A DNA stretch of 64,000 nt, taken from the NCBI GenBank assembly GCA_029238215.1, contig JAQWGN010000009.1:1-64000 (forward strand), given 5' to 3'. The notes under the pieces were generated by a model that saw only the letters and a program-made list of their open reading frames with translations, searched no databases and had not been told where the DNA came from. Below are positions 27,709 to 37,027 of this stretch, piece by piece. Origin of the DNA: Flavobacteriaceae bacterium (GTDB taxonomy: Bacteria > Bacteroidota > Bacteroidia > Flavobacteriales > Flavobacteriaceae). Each line of letters starts with the position of its first letter. Positions within the stretch are counted from its first letter, which is position 1. A program made the position numbers and the translations under genes.

Positions 27709-27759
27709 AACGCCAGCTCAATACACGTGGCTCGGAAAGCTACGGCTGTTGCTGGCGTT
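27709..27759. terminator. Nested hairpin between convergent genes, probable bidirectional terminator
   Basis: The outer arms AACGCCAGC (27709-27717) and GCTGGCGTT (27751-27759) pair perfectly. Between them CGTGGCT (27726-27732) and AGCTACG (27738-27744) form a second stem with one G-U pair. A-rich sequence precedes and T-rich sequence follows. It lies between the convergent ends at 27665 and 27797, fitting a two-way terminator. The nested stem is more elaborate than a simple terminator needs. Confidence 0.6.
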
Positions 27760-27796
27760 ATTTAAGCAAAACCCCCAAGCTAGTTGGGAGATATAT

Positions 27797-28429
27797 TTAT
27801 TTATTTTTAATGGCCTCGTTGTAGAAATTCGCTACTTCATAGATGTTGTCGTATTTCAACCATTTTTTATCCGCAGCTTTTGCAGTCCATTCTGGGCTGT
27901 CTGCAAGTAACTTTCGTATTTGCTTGCGAAACTTAAGCTTACTGAGTTTGTATATTTTATTATCCTTAAATGCAAGTAAATTAAGCATTTGCCCTTCGTT
28001 CATTATAAAACTGTTGGGTTGTGCCTCGGCAACTTTAGCCTTTGGATCTTGCAATATGGATAAGTGTTCCCCAAAATATATGGTGATATAAAACTGGCGT
28101 TTACCCGCTGGTTTTTTAGGATTTTTTGGTAGCGAAACGATTATTAAATCATCGTAAAAAACTTGAAGACAATCATCGGCCTTATAGGTGACTGCTTTTG
28201 AATCTTTTCCTGGTCGGTAACGAAATGATTTTACATCGTCTCCTTTATAAAGGTAGCCGCGAACTTCACCTTCAATTACCCGACCCGAACGGTCAATAAT
28301 GGTGCTTTTTTTCCAACCACCACTTACCGTCTTGGTACGTGTGTCGGCATTTGCCTCTACGTACATATACGTTTGTGCGTTTGTAAAAAATGGAATAAAA
28401 AGTAGTGTAATAAGTAGTTGTTTCATCAT
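27797..28429 (-). CDS. Exported protein of unknown function
   Basis: A 210-residue protein with a clear signal peptide ending TNAQ (about 19). The mature part is basic and strand-rich, with an RSGRVIEGEVRGYLYKGDDV segment, and it ends in a helical, lysine-rich region. There is no lipobox, transmembrane helix or sorting domain, so it is probably periplasmic. Two adjacent ATG codons could start it. It is the last gene before the decayed insertion at 28562-28968. I do not recognise the family. Confidence 0.6.
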   Translation of the reverse strand: MMKQLLITLLFIPFFTNAQTYMYVEANADTRTKTVSGGWKKSTIIDRSGRVIEGEVRGYLYKGDDVKSFRYRPGKDSKAVTYKADDCLQVFYDDLIIVSLPKNPKKPAGKRQFYITIYFGEHLSILQDPKAKVAEAQPNSFIMNEGQMLNLLAFKDNKIYKLSKLKFRKQIRKLLADSPEWTAKAADKKWLKYDNIYEVANFYNEAIKNK

Positions 28430-28619
28430 ATTAAAATTTAGGTGTTACAAATATAAACACAATTTTACAAAAACTATGCCAATGAAAAAATGTGATGTGG
28501 TCATTCCCTATTACAATTATTTGTCCTCTTATTCAATTTTACTATATTTAACCTAGAATTGACCCCAAATTAATTCTTTACTTCCTGTAACCTACTAGTT
28601 TTCAATAATTTAGTTTTGA

Positions 28620-28655
28620 TTGGGGTTGTTTTATCATACATAAACAAAACCCCAA
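28620..28655. other. Hairpin before the methylase remnant
   Basis: TTGGGGTT (28620-28627) pairs with AACCCCAA (28648-28655) around an AT-rich loop of 20 bases. It sits 3 bp before the ATG of the methylase fragment. It may be a leftover terminator or part of the decayed element's internal structure. Confidence 0.45.
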
Positions 28656-28658
28656 CCT

Positions 28659-28826
28659 ATGGCACCCCAAAACGCCAATAGAAACCTACATAAGGCAAAG
28701 AATGCCAGAAAGGACGAATTCTACACTCAATTAACAGATATAGAAAACGAACTCAAACACTACCGCCATGCATGGCTAATTAACAAAGGAGAGATGTTTT
28801 GTAATTCTTATAATAGGGTAATTTAG
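28659..28826 (+). pseudogene. N-terminal remnant of an EcoRI-like adenine-specific DNA methyltransferase
   Basis: A 55-codon frame whose first 37 residues contain NLHKAKNARKDEFYTQLTDI and ENELKHYR. This is the characteristic N-terminus of EcoRI-type N6-adenine methylases, with the DEFYTQ motif. After HAW the family resemblance ends and the frame stops, so the catalytic region (NPPF-type motif) is missing. A further small frame near 28858-28926 ends in EVKNG but I could not assign it. The gene is dead, and no restriction partner is present. Confidence 0.65.
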
Positions 28827-29073
28827 TAAAATTGTCTAAATAAGAGTTAAAAACAAGAAAAACACCAATAACGCTTACCTTAAACTACCGATCAAAGTAA
28901 TCTACAATGAGGTAAAAAACGGCTAGTATAAAGAATTCCAATAAAATCATGATGCGTTAATTTGGGGTGCTATCCAAATATAATTAAAAAATATATCAAC
29001 TAAATGTTAGTTGTGTTTAACGGCAAAATTTCGCAATTTTTTGTAACTTTAGGATAACCTAAACCTTACTATC

Positions 29074-29496
29074 ATGAAAAAGCGCGAATCAGTGCAGCAC
29101 ATCATGTCTGCAGAACTTGTAACCCTTAATTTAAACGATGGCTTGGGCAAAGCCGAAAAGCTCTTTAAAGAACACCATGTTCGCCATTTACCGGTGGTTT
29201 CTGCCGATAAAATTGTCGGTATCCTAAGCATGACCGATTTGGCACGCATTAGTTTTGTAGACAGTTACGACCCCAATGATTTTACGGTAGACACCTCGGT
29301 GTATTCCTTGTTTTCTCTCGAGCAAATTATGGTTCGTAACCCCAAGTGCATACCCAGTACAGCTACCATCAAAGAAGTTGCAGAAACCTTTTTAGACTCT
29401 GAGTTTCATGCCCTCCCCGTAGTTGATACCGACAAAACCTTGCTGGGTATCGTTACCACTACAGATTTAATCAAGTATTTGGTGGCGATGTATTAA
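29074..29496 (+). CDS. Two-CBS-domain protein
   Basis: A 140-residue cytosolic protein made of two CBS domains: VQHIMSAELVTLN to GILSMTDLARI (about 7-60) and IMVRNPKCIPSTATI to GIVTTTDLIKYL (about 83-137). CBS pairs bind adenine nucleotides and usually regulate a partner enzyme or channel; none is fused here. It is isolated, with the gene-poor region to its left and a convergent DUF2461 gene to its right. Ligand and partner unknown. Confidence 0.88.
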   Translation: MKKRESVQHIMSAELVTLNLNDGLGKAEKLFKEHHVRHLPVVSADKIVGILSMTDLARISFVDSYDPNDFTVDTSVYSLFSLEQIMVRNPKCIPSTATIKEVAETFLDSEFHALPVVDTDKTLLGIVTTTDLIKYLVAMY

Positions 29497-29532
29497 TTCC
29501 TCCTAGGAACAAGGAAGTATATGCTCTAATTT

Positions 29533-30204
29533 TTATTTTAGGATACTTTCTCCATCTGCATTGGTGGTAAGTACGGCACTCATATAATCTACAAATGGGC
29601 GTACGGCTTCAAGAGCGGCGTTTACACGCACTAAAAAGTCTGGCGCACAAACATCTGCTTCCGTGTAGCGAACGCTAAATAGATGCTGCTTAAAACGCAG
29701 TAAATCAATTTGTGGATGGTCTTTGGCGTAGCCCTTCGGAGCTGTTTTTACGGCATCCCCTTGAAGTTCGCCCCAAACGTTTTTAAACTTGGGGTCGTTT
29801 ATAAGCGATCGGTATTCGTTTCCATCAAAAGCCAATTCCTGACGGATGCGCTTTAGGTCTGCTTGGTTTGGATCCCAAAAACCACAAGCCAAAAAAATAT
29901 CATTCGGTTTTAAATGCAGGTAATACCCACCCCGTAGTTCGGGTTTGGTACGGTGCCATGTAAGTCCAAAATGGGTTTTATAGGGTGTCTTGTCTTTTGA
30001 AAAACGCACATCACGGTAAATACGAAACAGCTTAAACCGATCAACACTGTCGTGGGTATTTAGCTGGTCTTTCAGTGAATTACCAAATGCCTTTACGCTG
30101 TTTTCTAGGGTTTTAAACTCAGGTTTATGCGCCTCAAACCATTCACGGTTGTTGTTTTGAGCCAATTGCTCAAAAAAGCGAAAAATTTGAGGCGATAATT
30201 GCAT
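29533..30204 (-). CDS. DUF2461 family protein (TIGR02453 type)
   Basis: A 223-residue protein with the family blocks FFEQLAQNNNREWFEAHKPEF, the RIYRDVRFSKDKTPYKTHFG core, and GGYYLHLKPNDIFLACGFW. The family is widespread and uncharacterised. It lies 3 bp downstream of the M61 peptidase on the same strand, so it is probably co-transcribed. No catalytic residues can be assigned with confidence. Confidence 0.85.
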   Translation of the reverse strand: MQLSPQIFRFFEQLAQNNNREWFEAHKPEFKTLENSVKAFGNSLKDQLNTHDSVDRFKLFRIYRDVRFSKDKTPYKTHFGLTWHRTKPELRGGYYLHLKPNDIFLACGFWDPNQADLKRIRQELAFDGNEYRSLINDPKFKNVWGELQGDAVKTAPKGYAKDHPQIDLLRFKQHLFSVRYTEADVCAPDFLVRVNAALEAVRPFVDYMSAVLTTNADGESILK

Positions 30205-30207
30205 TGC

Positions 30208-32118
30208 CTATTTATTATGCATCCAAGCGTTTCTAAGGGCTCGCTGTGCTGCAGTGGCATTTGCCATTTCACCAATCCCTTTTGCGGGCACAACCGCAAC
30301 CCCAACTGTTCCTGCTAATGCAACACGTTCTCCATTACGGTCTACTTCAAACGTCACCTCCTGATCTGGTGTCCACGCAAACGAGCTGCCAAAAAGCTGA
30401 TTAACCATGCTCGCATTTGGTCCGTTTAGTTCAGGTAGTTCCGTGCCGTTAAACACACGAAGTACGTCTCCCGCTTTAAATCCAATGGCTTCTAATCTAT
30501 TATTAACCCCCACAACAACTAACTCAGGTACACCGTCTTCGTTAGGCGTGCTGCTAATAAAAGGTGTTCTGTTGTCAAGTAATACAATTCCTGGAAGTTG
30601 TGCATCTTTATCCATAAGCTCTAGCCCAACTTTTGTTAAGAAATTGTTGTACGGAATCGGGGTTTCTCCTTCAATATAGGTTTCAATAAATGTCCTTACT
30701 TCAGAATAAGTCATGGAAACAATTTCATCAAAGAGGTCATTGTCAGTAAAGGGCTTATCAACACCATACTTTTTAGCCAAGGCTTGCATTACAGATAAAA
30801 TTCCACGAACTCCCCCACTCTGCTCACGAATGATGATGTCTAAACACATATTAATCAAAGCGCCTTTGTAATATACGTTTTGGTAGTTTTTGGCATAAGG
30901 CTCATCGACAATATTGGTACTCATGAGCGTAAATGGCATGGTTGCATCAAAGTTTTTTGACGAAGTTATTTTTTCTGAAATACGGGTGTAAAAATCTGCT
31001 TCATCAATAAGTTTTTGCTGTACTTGAAATAAATTTGCAAAATACTCTGTAGTACCTTCATACATCCACAAATGTTTTGACATCACCCCTTTGTTGTAGT
31101 TGAAATAATGGACTTGCTCTGAATGTATGTTTAATGGCGTAAGGGTGTGAAAAAACTCATGTGATACCACGTCGGTTAAATACGTTTTTAAAGACTCTTT
31201 ATCAATGCCTTCAAAAAACACAACCGTTGTAGACGTGTGATGTTCCAATGCTCCTTGTACTCCACCGTAATGCTGCAATTCTTCCATACTCATAAGAAGT
31301 AAAAGAATGTCGTAGCTCTTAGTGTTATTGGCCGCTCCTAAAAATGCTTTTTGTGCCGACATCATGTCCACCAAAGTTTGTTTAAAATCTTCTGCATTAT
31401 GAGCTCCTGTAGGCGAATAAACGGCCAGGCTTACTTCTATATCATCTACTTTAAATGAAATGCTGTTTTCTTCTGAAAACAAGATAGGGTCGTCAATAAT
31501 GTTAAAGTACCGCTTTGCAAAAAACACGTCTTTAGTAGGGCTGTGACTTACCGATTGTAAGGAAGAAAATGGCACTAAATCTTCAGGAGAATCAATCGAA
31601 AGTCGGTACGACCATTCTTTTCCTCCATCAAAATAGCCAACCATTCCATGAAGGTTGAGTAAGAAAACTTCATCTTTCTCAATTTTAGTCCCCCCCATTG
31701 GGTAAATTTCTTTACCGTCTTCGCTGTCAAAGGTGTCGTCTATTAGGTATGATATACGATCTAATTTTTTACCCTCAGAAATTTTCCATGTGTTTTTGTT
31801 TTCTCGAACCACTTCTAACAACTGGTTGTCGTTATCAAACGCCTTAAAGTCAGTTACAAAGCGTCCAAAGTTTGAGTATTCATAGGTTCCAGGAATAACG
31901 CTAGGCATATAAAAAATCACTTCTCCTTTTGGAAATGGCATTGGATCTAAAGAAACAACAAGTCTGTCGTCAACAACATTGTTTAAATCAATATGTGTTT
32001 CAATGATTTTCGTTTTCTTGTTAGCAGTATCATTCGTACGGAGTGTTGCGCATCCTTGCAACAGCAACAAACCTGCAAAAAGAGCTAATAGGTGATTCTT
32101 AAAGCTATAGAAATTCAT
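30208..32118 (-). CDS. M61 (glycyl aminopeptidase-like) metallopeptidase lipoprotein with PDZ domain
   Basis: A 636-residue exported peptidase. Lipobox LLLQGC gives lipid Cys23. The M61 N-terminal beta domain spans about 38-240. Zinc is held by HEFFH (320-324) and Glu354 in WMYEGTTEYF. A PDZ-like domain follows (about 525-610), with VVGVNNRLEAIGFKAGDVL. All catalytic residues are present, so it should be active, probably in the periplasm. It lies downstream of the his operon on the same strand with a 91-bp gap, and upstream of DUF2461. Confidence 0.9.
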   Translation of the reverse strand: MNFYSFKNHLLALFAGLLLLQGCATLRTNDTANKKTKIIETHIDLNNVVDDRLVVSLDPMPFPKGEVIFYMPSVIPGTYEYSNFGRFVTDFKAFDNDNQLLEVVRENKNTWKISEGKKLDRISYLIDDTFDSEDGKEIYPMGGTKIEKDEVFLLNLHGMVGYFDGGKEWSYRLSIDSPEDLVPFSSLQSVSHSPTKDVFFAKRYFNIIDDPILFSEENSISFKVDDIEVSLAVYSPTGAHNAEDFKQTLVDMMSAQKAFLGAANNTKSYDILLLLMSMEELQHYGGVQGALEHHTSTTVVFFEGIDKESLKTYLTDVVSHEFFHTLTPLNIHSEQVHYFNYNKGVMSKHLWMYEGTTEYFANLFQVQQKLIDEADFYTRISEKITSSKNFDATMPFTLMSTNIVDEPYAKNYQNVYYKGALINMCLDIIIREQSGGVRGILSVMQALAKKYGVDKPFTDNDLFDEIVSMTYSEVRTFIETYIEGETPIPYNNFLTKVGLELMDKDAQLPGIVLLDNRTPFISSTPNEDGVPELVVVGVNNRLEAIGFKAGDVLRVFNGTELPELNGPNASMVNQLFGSSFAWTPDQEVTFEVDRNGERVALAGTVGVAVVPAKGIGEMANATAAQRALRNAWMHNK

Positions 32119-32185
32119 AACATCATGTATTAAAAGTGAGATTTAGGTTTTATAATGGCAATAAGTAGAAAAACGACTAAAACCG

Positions 32186-32205
32186 TTTTATATTACAATA
32201 TAAAA
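32186..32205 (-). other. AT-rich palindrome after hisIE
   Basis: TTTTATATT and AATATAAAA form a perfect 9-bp inverted repeat 4 bp beyond the hisIE stop codon. It could help end the his transcript, but it has no GC pairs and the T run precedes rather than follows the stem on the his strand, so it is a poor terminator. Read-through into the M61 gene is possible. Confidence 0.3.
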
Positions 32206-32209
32206 AAAA

Positions 32210-32803
32210 TTAATGGCGTTTTTCCAAAACACCAACTACATCTTGCAGGCTATATCCTTTTGCTTGCAACAAAATTAGGTAGTGAAACAACAAGTCAGCA
32301 CTCTCGTTTAAAAACAAGTTTTCGTTGTTGTCCTTTGCCTCAATTACGGTTTCAACAGCTTCTTCTCCTACTTTTTGAGCAATTTTATTAATGCCTTCAG
32401 CAAACAAACTGGCCACATAACTCTTTTCTGTGGGGTTATTTTTTCGGTTTTCAATAATCCCTTCCAAAGCAGAAAGAAAGCCATAAGAAGGCTTGTTTGC
32501 CTCATTCCAGCAGGTATCACTACCCGTGTGACAGGTTGGTCCTTTTGGATTGGCCTGAATTAGTAGGGTGTCGCTATCACAATCTACCGCCATAGAAACC
32601 AATTCGAGTACATGACCACTTTCCTCCCCTTTTGTCCAAAGGCGATTTTTACTTCGACTGAAAAAGGTAACTTGTTTAGAATCGTTGGTTTTAGCTACGG
32701 CATCGGCATTCATATAACCAAGCATCAATACCTGTTTGGTATTCGCATCTTGCACTATAGCAGGAACTAGTCCGTCTGGGTGTTTGGTATAATCTAATGT
32801 CAT
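32210..32803 (-). CDS. hisI: Bifunctional phosphoribosyl-AMP cyclohydrolase / phosphoribosyl-ATP pyrophosphatase
   Basis: A 197-residue fusion catalysing steps 2 and 3 of histidine synthesis. The HisI half (about 1-108) has [27 protein letters not shown] and the zinc cysteines in [11 protein letters not shown]. The HisE half (about 110-197) has [14 protein letters not shown] and [13 protein letters not shown]. It is the last gene of the his operon. Its start overlaps the hisF stop by four bases. Also called hisIE. Confidence 0.96.
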   Translation of the reverse strand: MTLDYTKHPDGLVPAIVQDANTKQVLMLGYMNADAVAKTNDSKQVTFFSRSKNRLWTKGEESGHVLELVSMAVDCDSDTLLIQANPKGPTCHTGSDTCWNEANKPSYGFLSALEGIIENRKNNPTEKSYVASLFAEGINKIAQKVGEEAVETVIEAKDNNENLFLNESADLLFHYLILLQAKGYSLQDVVGVLEKRH

Positions 32804-33552
32804 CGTACAGGGATTTTATGTTGCTGTAAATATGTTTTTAATGTAGGGATACTAATTTCTTTAAAATGGAAGACACTCGCTGCAAGGGCCGCATCGGCAT
32901 TTCCAAGGGCAAAGGTATCAACAAAATGATTCATCGTCCCTGCACCGCCCGAAGCAATTATAGGAACTTGAACCAATTTACTCAATTCGTTTAATGCAGT
33001 ATTGGCAAAACCTTGTTTGGTACCATCGTGATCCATCGAAGTAAATAAGAGTTCACCAGCTCCGCGTTCTACCGCTTCTTTTGCCCATTCAAACAACCGG
33101 CGTTCTGTTGGAACCTTGCCACCAACTAAGTGAACAATCCATTCGCCATTAAGCTGCTTGGCATCTATGGCCACAACAATACATTGTGTTCCGAAGCGTT
33201 GTGCCAACTCACGTATTAATTCTGGACGGCGTACGGCCGATGAATTAATCGAAACCTTATCGGCTCCATTGTCTAATAAAACTCCAACATCTTCTACCGA
33301 GCTAATCCCACCACCAACCGTAAATGGAATATCAATTGCACGGGCAACATCACGTACCATTTTGGCAAGGGTTTTCCGCTTTTCTTCAGAAGCAGAGATG
33401 TCTAAAAACACCAATTCATCGGCACCTTCTTCTGCATACCGACTAGCAAGTTCAACGGGGTCTCCCGCATCACGAAGGGATACAAAATTTACGCCCTTTA
33501 CCGTACGACCATCTTTAATGTCTAAACACGGAATGATACGTTTTGTAAGCAT
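32800..33552 (-). CDS. hisF: Imidazole glycerol phosphate synthase, cyclase subunit
   Basis: A 250-residue TIM barrel. The catalytic Asp residues lie in [10 protein letters not shown] (Asp11) and [11 protein letters not shown], with phosphate loops FTVGGGI and ASGGAG. It joins HisH to make imidazole glycerol phosphate and AICAR from PRFAR. It shares the fold and half-barrel repeats of HisA, encoded 1 bp upstream. Overlap with hisI indicates coupling. Confidence 0.97.
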   Translation of the reverse strand: MLTKRIIPCLDIKDGRTVKGVNFVSLRDAGDPVELASRYAEEGADELVFLDISASEEKRKTLAKMVRDVARAIDIPFTVGGGISSVEDVGVLLDNGADKVSINSSAVRRPELIRELAQRFGTQCIVVAIDAKQLNGEWIVHLVGGKVPTERRLFEWAKEAVERGAGELLFTSMDHDGTKQGFANTALNELSKLVQVPIIASGGAGTMNHFVDTFALGNADAALAASVFHFKEISIPTLKTYLQQHKIPVR

Positions 33553-33553
33553 G

Positions 33554-34282
33554 TTATTGTTGTTCAGATTGATAACGTTCTAATTCTTTTAATGAAATAT
33601 TCCCTTCGTAAATAGCCTTTCCAATGATAGCAGCCGTGCAACCCAGTTCTTCCAACTGATAAAGGTCATCGAGTGTAGTAACCCCCCCAGAAGCAATAAG
33701 ACAGATTTCGTCAATTTCATCCAATAGCTCATAATACAGTTCTAGTGATGGACCTGCAAGCATGCCATCTTTCGCAACATCTGTACATAAAACATCGCTA
33801 AACCCTTTTTGAATATAGTCTTTTACAAAATCAATTACGTCTATGCCCGAATCTTGTTCCCAACCATGCGTAGCAATACGACGGTTTTTGGCATCTGCAC
33901 CCAAAATAAGCTTTTCAGCACCATAAACACCCAACCATTCCAAAACCAATTCGGGGCTACTAACTGCAATACTCCCTAAAGTAACTTGGGAAGCCCCACA
34001 ATCAAAAGCGATTTTTAAATCTTCAGCCGATTTAATGCCACCACCAAAATCTACATGAAGACTCGTTTTTGTAGCAATGGTTTCTAAAACCTTCGCATTT
34101 ACAATATGCTTATCTCGTGCGCCATCAAGATCAACAACATGAACATGGGTGAGGCCAGCGCCTTCAAAAGCTTTGGCAACTTCTACAGGAGACTCGCTAT
34201 ACACCTTCTTGGTGTCGTAATCTCCCTTAGTTAATCGAACGCACTGACCATTAATAATATCTATTGCTGGAACTAAAATCAT
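33554..34282 (-). CDS. hisA: ProFAR isomerase
   Basis: A 242-residue TIM barrel catalysing the Amadori rearrangement of ProFAR to PRFAR. Catalytic Asp8 lies in [19 protein letters not shown], and the second Asp in [12 protein letters not shown]; phosphate loops are VDFGGGI and ASGGV. Its start overlaps the hisH stop by four bases, and 1 bp separates it from hisF. Length is typical. Confidence 0.97.
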   Translation of the reverse strand: MILVPAIDIINGQCVRLTKGDYDTKKVYSESPVEVAKAFEGAGLTHVHVVDLDGARDKHIVNAKVLETIATKTSLHVDFGGGIKSAEDLKIAFDCGASQVTLGSIAVSSPELVLEWLGVYGAEKLILGADAKNRRIATHGWEQDSGIDVIDFVKDYIQKGFSDVLCTDVAKDGMLAGPSLELYYELLDEIDEICLIASGGVTTLDDLYQLEELGCTAAIIGKAIYEGNISLKELERYQSEQQ

Positions 34283-34857
34283 ATTGCAAGAAAGTTTTTT
34301 AATAATTGAGCACCCATTTCACCACTTTTTTCTGGGTGAAATTGAGTGCCATAAAAATTGTTTTTAGCTAAAGCAGCAGCAAAGGGTATTCCATACGTAC
34401 AGCTTCCTACGGTGTTTCCGTTTGATTTTGCATAATAACTATGTACCAAATAAAAATGGCTGTTTTGAGGGATACCCCCAAACAGTACACCCGCTCCCTC
34501 AACTGTATTCCAGCCCATATGCGGTACGTTTAGATTCGTGTCAAATCGAACTACATCAGTATCGAATATGCCCAATCCTTTGGTGTTTCCTTCCGCCGTA
34601 CGGTTACACATCAATTGCATCCCTAAACAAATCCCCAAGACAGGTTGTGTAAGGGTTGGAATAAGCGTGTCTAACCCACTAGAAATCAATTTTTCCATAG
34701 CCGTACTTGCTTCGCCAACTCCAGGGAATATTACATGTGCAGCTTCTCGAATAACATTGGCGTTATTGGTTAAAACTGCCGTGGTCCCTAATCGCTCCAA
34801 TGCAAATTTTATGCTTTGGATATTTCCAGCACCATAATCAATAATGACTACACTCAT
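34279..34857 (-). CDS. hisH: Imidazole glycerol phosphate synthase, glutaminase subunit
   Basis: A 192-residue class I glutamine amidotransferase. The nucleophile lies in [10 protein letters not shown], with the catalytic His/Glu in [11 protein letters not shown]. The oxyanion PGVGEAS strand and YAGNIQS-type N-terminus ([11 protein letters not shown]) are intact. It feeds ammonia through the HisF barrel. It overlaps both hisB and hisA by four bases. Confidence 0.97.
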   Translation of the reverse strand: MSVVIIDYGAGNIQSIKFALERLGTTAVLTNNANVIREAAHVIFPGVGEASTAMEKLISSGLDTLIPTLTQPVLGICLGMQLMCNRTAEGNTKGLGIFDTDVVRFDTNLNVPHMGWNTVEGAGVLFGGIPQNSHFYLVHSYYAKSNGNTVGSCTYGIPFAAALAKNNFYGTQFHPEKSGEMGAQLLKNFLAI

Positions 34858-35978
34858 AATTGTCCTTTGGTAGAGGGTAAAACTAGTTTTTCTGGATCAC
34901 GTTTAATGGCAACCTTAATAGCCTTAGCAAATGCCTTAAATATTGCTTCTATTTTGTGGTGTTCATTGTGCCCTTCAGCCTTAATGTTCAGATTTGCCTT
35001 TGCACCATCTGCAAAAGATTTAAAGAAGTGAAAAAACATTTCTGATGGCATTTTGCCAATCATTTCACGCTTAAACTTTGCATCCCACATCAGCCAAGCA
35101 CGCCCGCCAAAATCAATGGCAACTTGCGCAAGGCAATCATCCATTGGCAAGCAAAATCCATAACGCTCAATGCCTAGCTTATCCCCTAAGGCCATGCCAA
35201 AGGCTTCGCCTAATGCAATGGCAGTATCTTCAATGGTGTGGTGCTCATCTACTTCAAGATCACCTTTTGTTCTTAGCTCAATGTCAATTCCTCCGTGACG
35301 TGCCAACTGATCTAGCATGTGATCAAAAAAGGCAATTCCAGTATCAATACTACTCACTCCAGTTCCATCAAGATTCAATGAAATCTCAATGGCTGTTTCC
35401 TTTGTTTTTCGATTGTGTTCAATACGCCTTCCGCCCGCCTTTAATAAGGTATAAATGGCATCCCAATTATTGGTTTTTAACACGATGGTTTTTTCCAACT
35501 CTTTGGTGGTTTCTTCTGAAAACCGTGTGTCGTATTGCAAGCAAATACCCTGTGCTCCAAGATTCTTTGCAAGTTGCATATCAGTCATTCTATCTCCAAT
35601 AACAAATGAATTGGCGATATCATAGGCTGGATTATCCATATATGCTTTTAACATTCCCGTGTTCGGCTTGCGTGTTGGTGCGTTTTCTTCTGGAAGGCTT
35701 TTGTCAATAAAGATTTGATCAAAAGCAATCCCCTCATTTTTTAGAGCCGTCATCAAAAAATTGTGCGTGGGTAAAAACGTGTCTTCTGGAAAACTAGCAG
35801 TACCCAATCCATCTTGATTGGTTACCATCACTAGTTCAAAGTCAAGTTCTTTGGCAATCCGCCCAAGATATTGAAAGACACCAGGATAAAATTCTAGTTT
35901 ATCGATAGCATCCAATTGATAATCCTTTGGCTCCAGCGCTAAGGTTCCGTCTCGATCAATAAATAATACTCTTTTCAT
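34854..35978 (-). CDS. hisB: Bifunctional histidinol-phosphatase / imidazoleglycerol-phosphate dehydratase
   Basis: A 374-residue fusion of a HAD phosphatase and a dehydratase. The HAD half opens with FIDRDGTL (nucleophile Asp8) and includes the zinc-loop-like region and [12 protein letters not shown]. The dehydratase half (about 183-374) has [35 protein letters not shown] and [15 protein letters not shown], with all the manganese-binding His motifs. It carries out steps 6 and 8. It overlaps hisC by four bases. Confidence 0.97.
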   Translation of the reverse strand: MKRVLFIDRDGTLALEPKDYQLDAIDKLEFYPGVFQYLGRIAKELDFELVMVTNQDGLGTASFPEDTFLPTHNFLMTALKNEGIAFDQIFIDKSLPEENAPTRKPNTGMLKAYMDNPAYDIANSFVIGDRMTDMQLAKNLGAQGICLQYDTRFSEETTKELEKTIVLKTNNWDAIYTLLKAGGRRIEHNRKTKETAIEISLNLDGTGVSSIDTGIAFFDHMLDQLARHGGIDIELRTKGDLEVDEHHTIEDTAIALGEAFGMALGDKLGIERYGFCLPMDDCLAQVAIDFGGRAWLMWDAKFKREMIGKMPSEMFFHFFKSFADGAKANLNIKAEGHNEHHKIEAIFKAFAKAIKVAIKRDPEKLVLPSTKGQL

Positions 35979-37027
35979 AATTGTAATGATTTACACGCAG
36001 CAATAAGTAGGTCATTTTCTTTAGGCGTTCCAACACTAATTCTTAGGGTGTTCTCGCAATTTTTCTGAGATGATCTGTCTCGAACAACGATATGTTGATT
36101 GAGTAAATCCGTATACCTTTTTTTAGCATCATCTACTCGAATAAGTAAAAAATTGGCATCAGATGGGAAGATCTGTTTAATCCATGCTACAGAACGCAGT
36201 TCATCATCAAGGCGCTTGCGTTCAGCGATTAATGATTCGATTTGCGTTTGGTATGTTTTTGTGTCTTTAAGTGCTTCGATAGCATTTTGCTGACTTAACG
36301 TATTGATGTTGTAAGGCGGCTTGATGTTGTGCAGCAATTGTATGATTTCGGGACGCGCAATGGCAATACCTAGACGCAATCCTGCTAATCCAAATGCTTT
36401 TGATAGTGTCTGTGTAACAATGAGTTGCGGATATTCATTTAAAGTAGTACTCCAGCTATTTACACTGGTGAAATCAATATAGGCCTCATCGATTACCACA
36501 ACCCCTTCAAAGCCTCCTAAAAGAGTCTTTATGTCGTTTTCTTTAAACAGATTTCCACTAGGGTTATTAGGACTGCAAAAGAATAATGCTTTTGTATTGG
36601 GTTTTACCGCTTTAAGAATCGCTGCTGTATTGAGTTGAAAATCTTCATTGAGCGGTACTTCCGATATTGCCACGCCATTAATATTTGCCAAAACAGCATA
36701 CATGCCATAGGTTGGAGGCATCAGTAATACTTCGTCTTTATTTGGCGTACAAAATGCCCTAAAAATCAGATCTAAGATTTCATCGCTGCCATTTCCAATA
36801 AGCAGTTGGTTTGTTTCACAGCCACGCAATGAGGCAATAACATTTTTAAGAGCTGCTTGATTTGGATCAGGATAACGATTAACCGATGAGGGGTACGGGT
36901 TTTCATTGGCATCCAAAAAGGTCCACTCCCCTTCCGTTGCGGTAAAGGTATCTCTAGCCGAAGTATACGGCTTAAGCGCAAGCATTTCAGCTCGAGCCCA
37001 TTTTTTGATGTCAAACGGCTTAGTCAT
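35975..37027 (-). CDS. hisC: Histidinol-phosphate aminotransferase
   Basis: A 350-residue PLP enzyme of fold type [19 protein letters not shown] forms the substrate-binding N-terminus, the cofactor loop is [19 protein letters not shown] carries the Asp that contacts the pyridine, and the Schiff-base Lys is in [14 protein letters not shown]. The phosphate-binding Arg is near the end in NTLRISVGT. It converts imidazole-acetol phosphate to histidinol phosphate. It overlaps hisD by eight bases. Confidence 0.97.
   Translation of the reverse strand: MTKPFDIKKWARAEMLALKPYTSARDTFTATEGEWTFLDANENPYPSSVNRYPDPNQAALKNVIASLRGCETNQLLIGNGSDEILDLIFRAFCTPNKDEVLLMPPTYGMYAVLANINGVAISEVPLNEDFQLNTAAILKAVKPNTKALFFCSPNNPSGNLFKENDIKTLLGGFEGVVVIDEAYIDFTSVNSWSTTLNEYPQLIVTQTLSKAFGLAGLRLGIAIARPEIIQLLHNIKPPYNINTLSQQNAIEALKDTKTYQTQIESLIAERKRLDDELRSVAWIKQIFPSDANFLLIRVDDAKKRYTDLLNQHIVVRDRSSQKNCENTLRISVGTPKENDLLIAACKSLQL

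Larger units (their letters stand above)
28562..28968. mobile_element. Decayed insertion bounded by a 12-bp inverted repeat
   Basis: ACCCCAAATTAA at 28562-28573 and its exact complement TTAATTTGGGGT at 28957-28968 bracket about 407 bp inside a 644-bp gene-poor gap. The 7-mer ACCCCAA recurs at 28649-28655 and 28664-28670 and inverted at 28620-28626, so hairpins are possible. Inside lies the start of a methylase gene (28659-28826) followed by AT-rich, stop-filled sequence. There is no transposase and no clear target duplication. Outside the bounds, 28430-28561 and 28969-29073 hold only AT-rich intergenic DNA. Confidence 0.5.

Noticed and set aside
27709..27759. Possible integron attC site (AAC...GTT ends with nested stems)
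   Set aside because: The flanks do not fit RYYYAAC and GTTRRRY, the spacing is short, and there is no integrase or cassette array nearby. A terminator explains it better.
28858..28926. Second fragment of the EcoRI-like methylase
   Set aside because: The short frame ending EVKNG has no motif I can tie to that family, so only 28659-28826 is called.
32186..32205. Strong terminator of the his operon
   Set aside because: The palindrome has no GC pairs and the T run is on the wrong side, so it is listed only as a weak palindrome.
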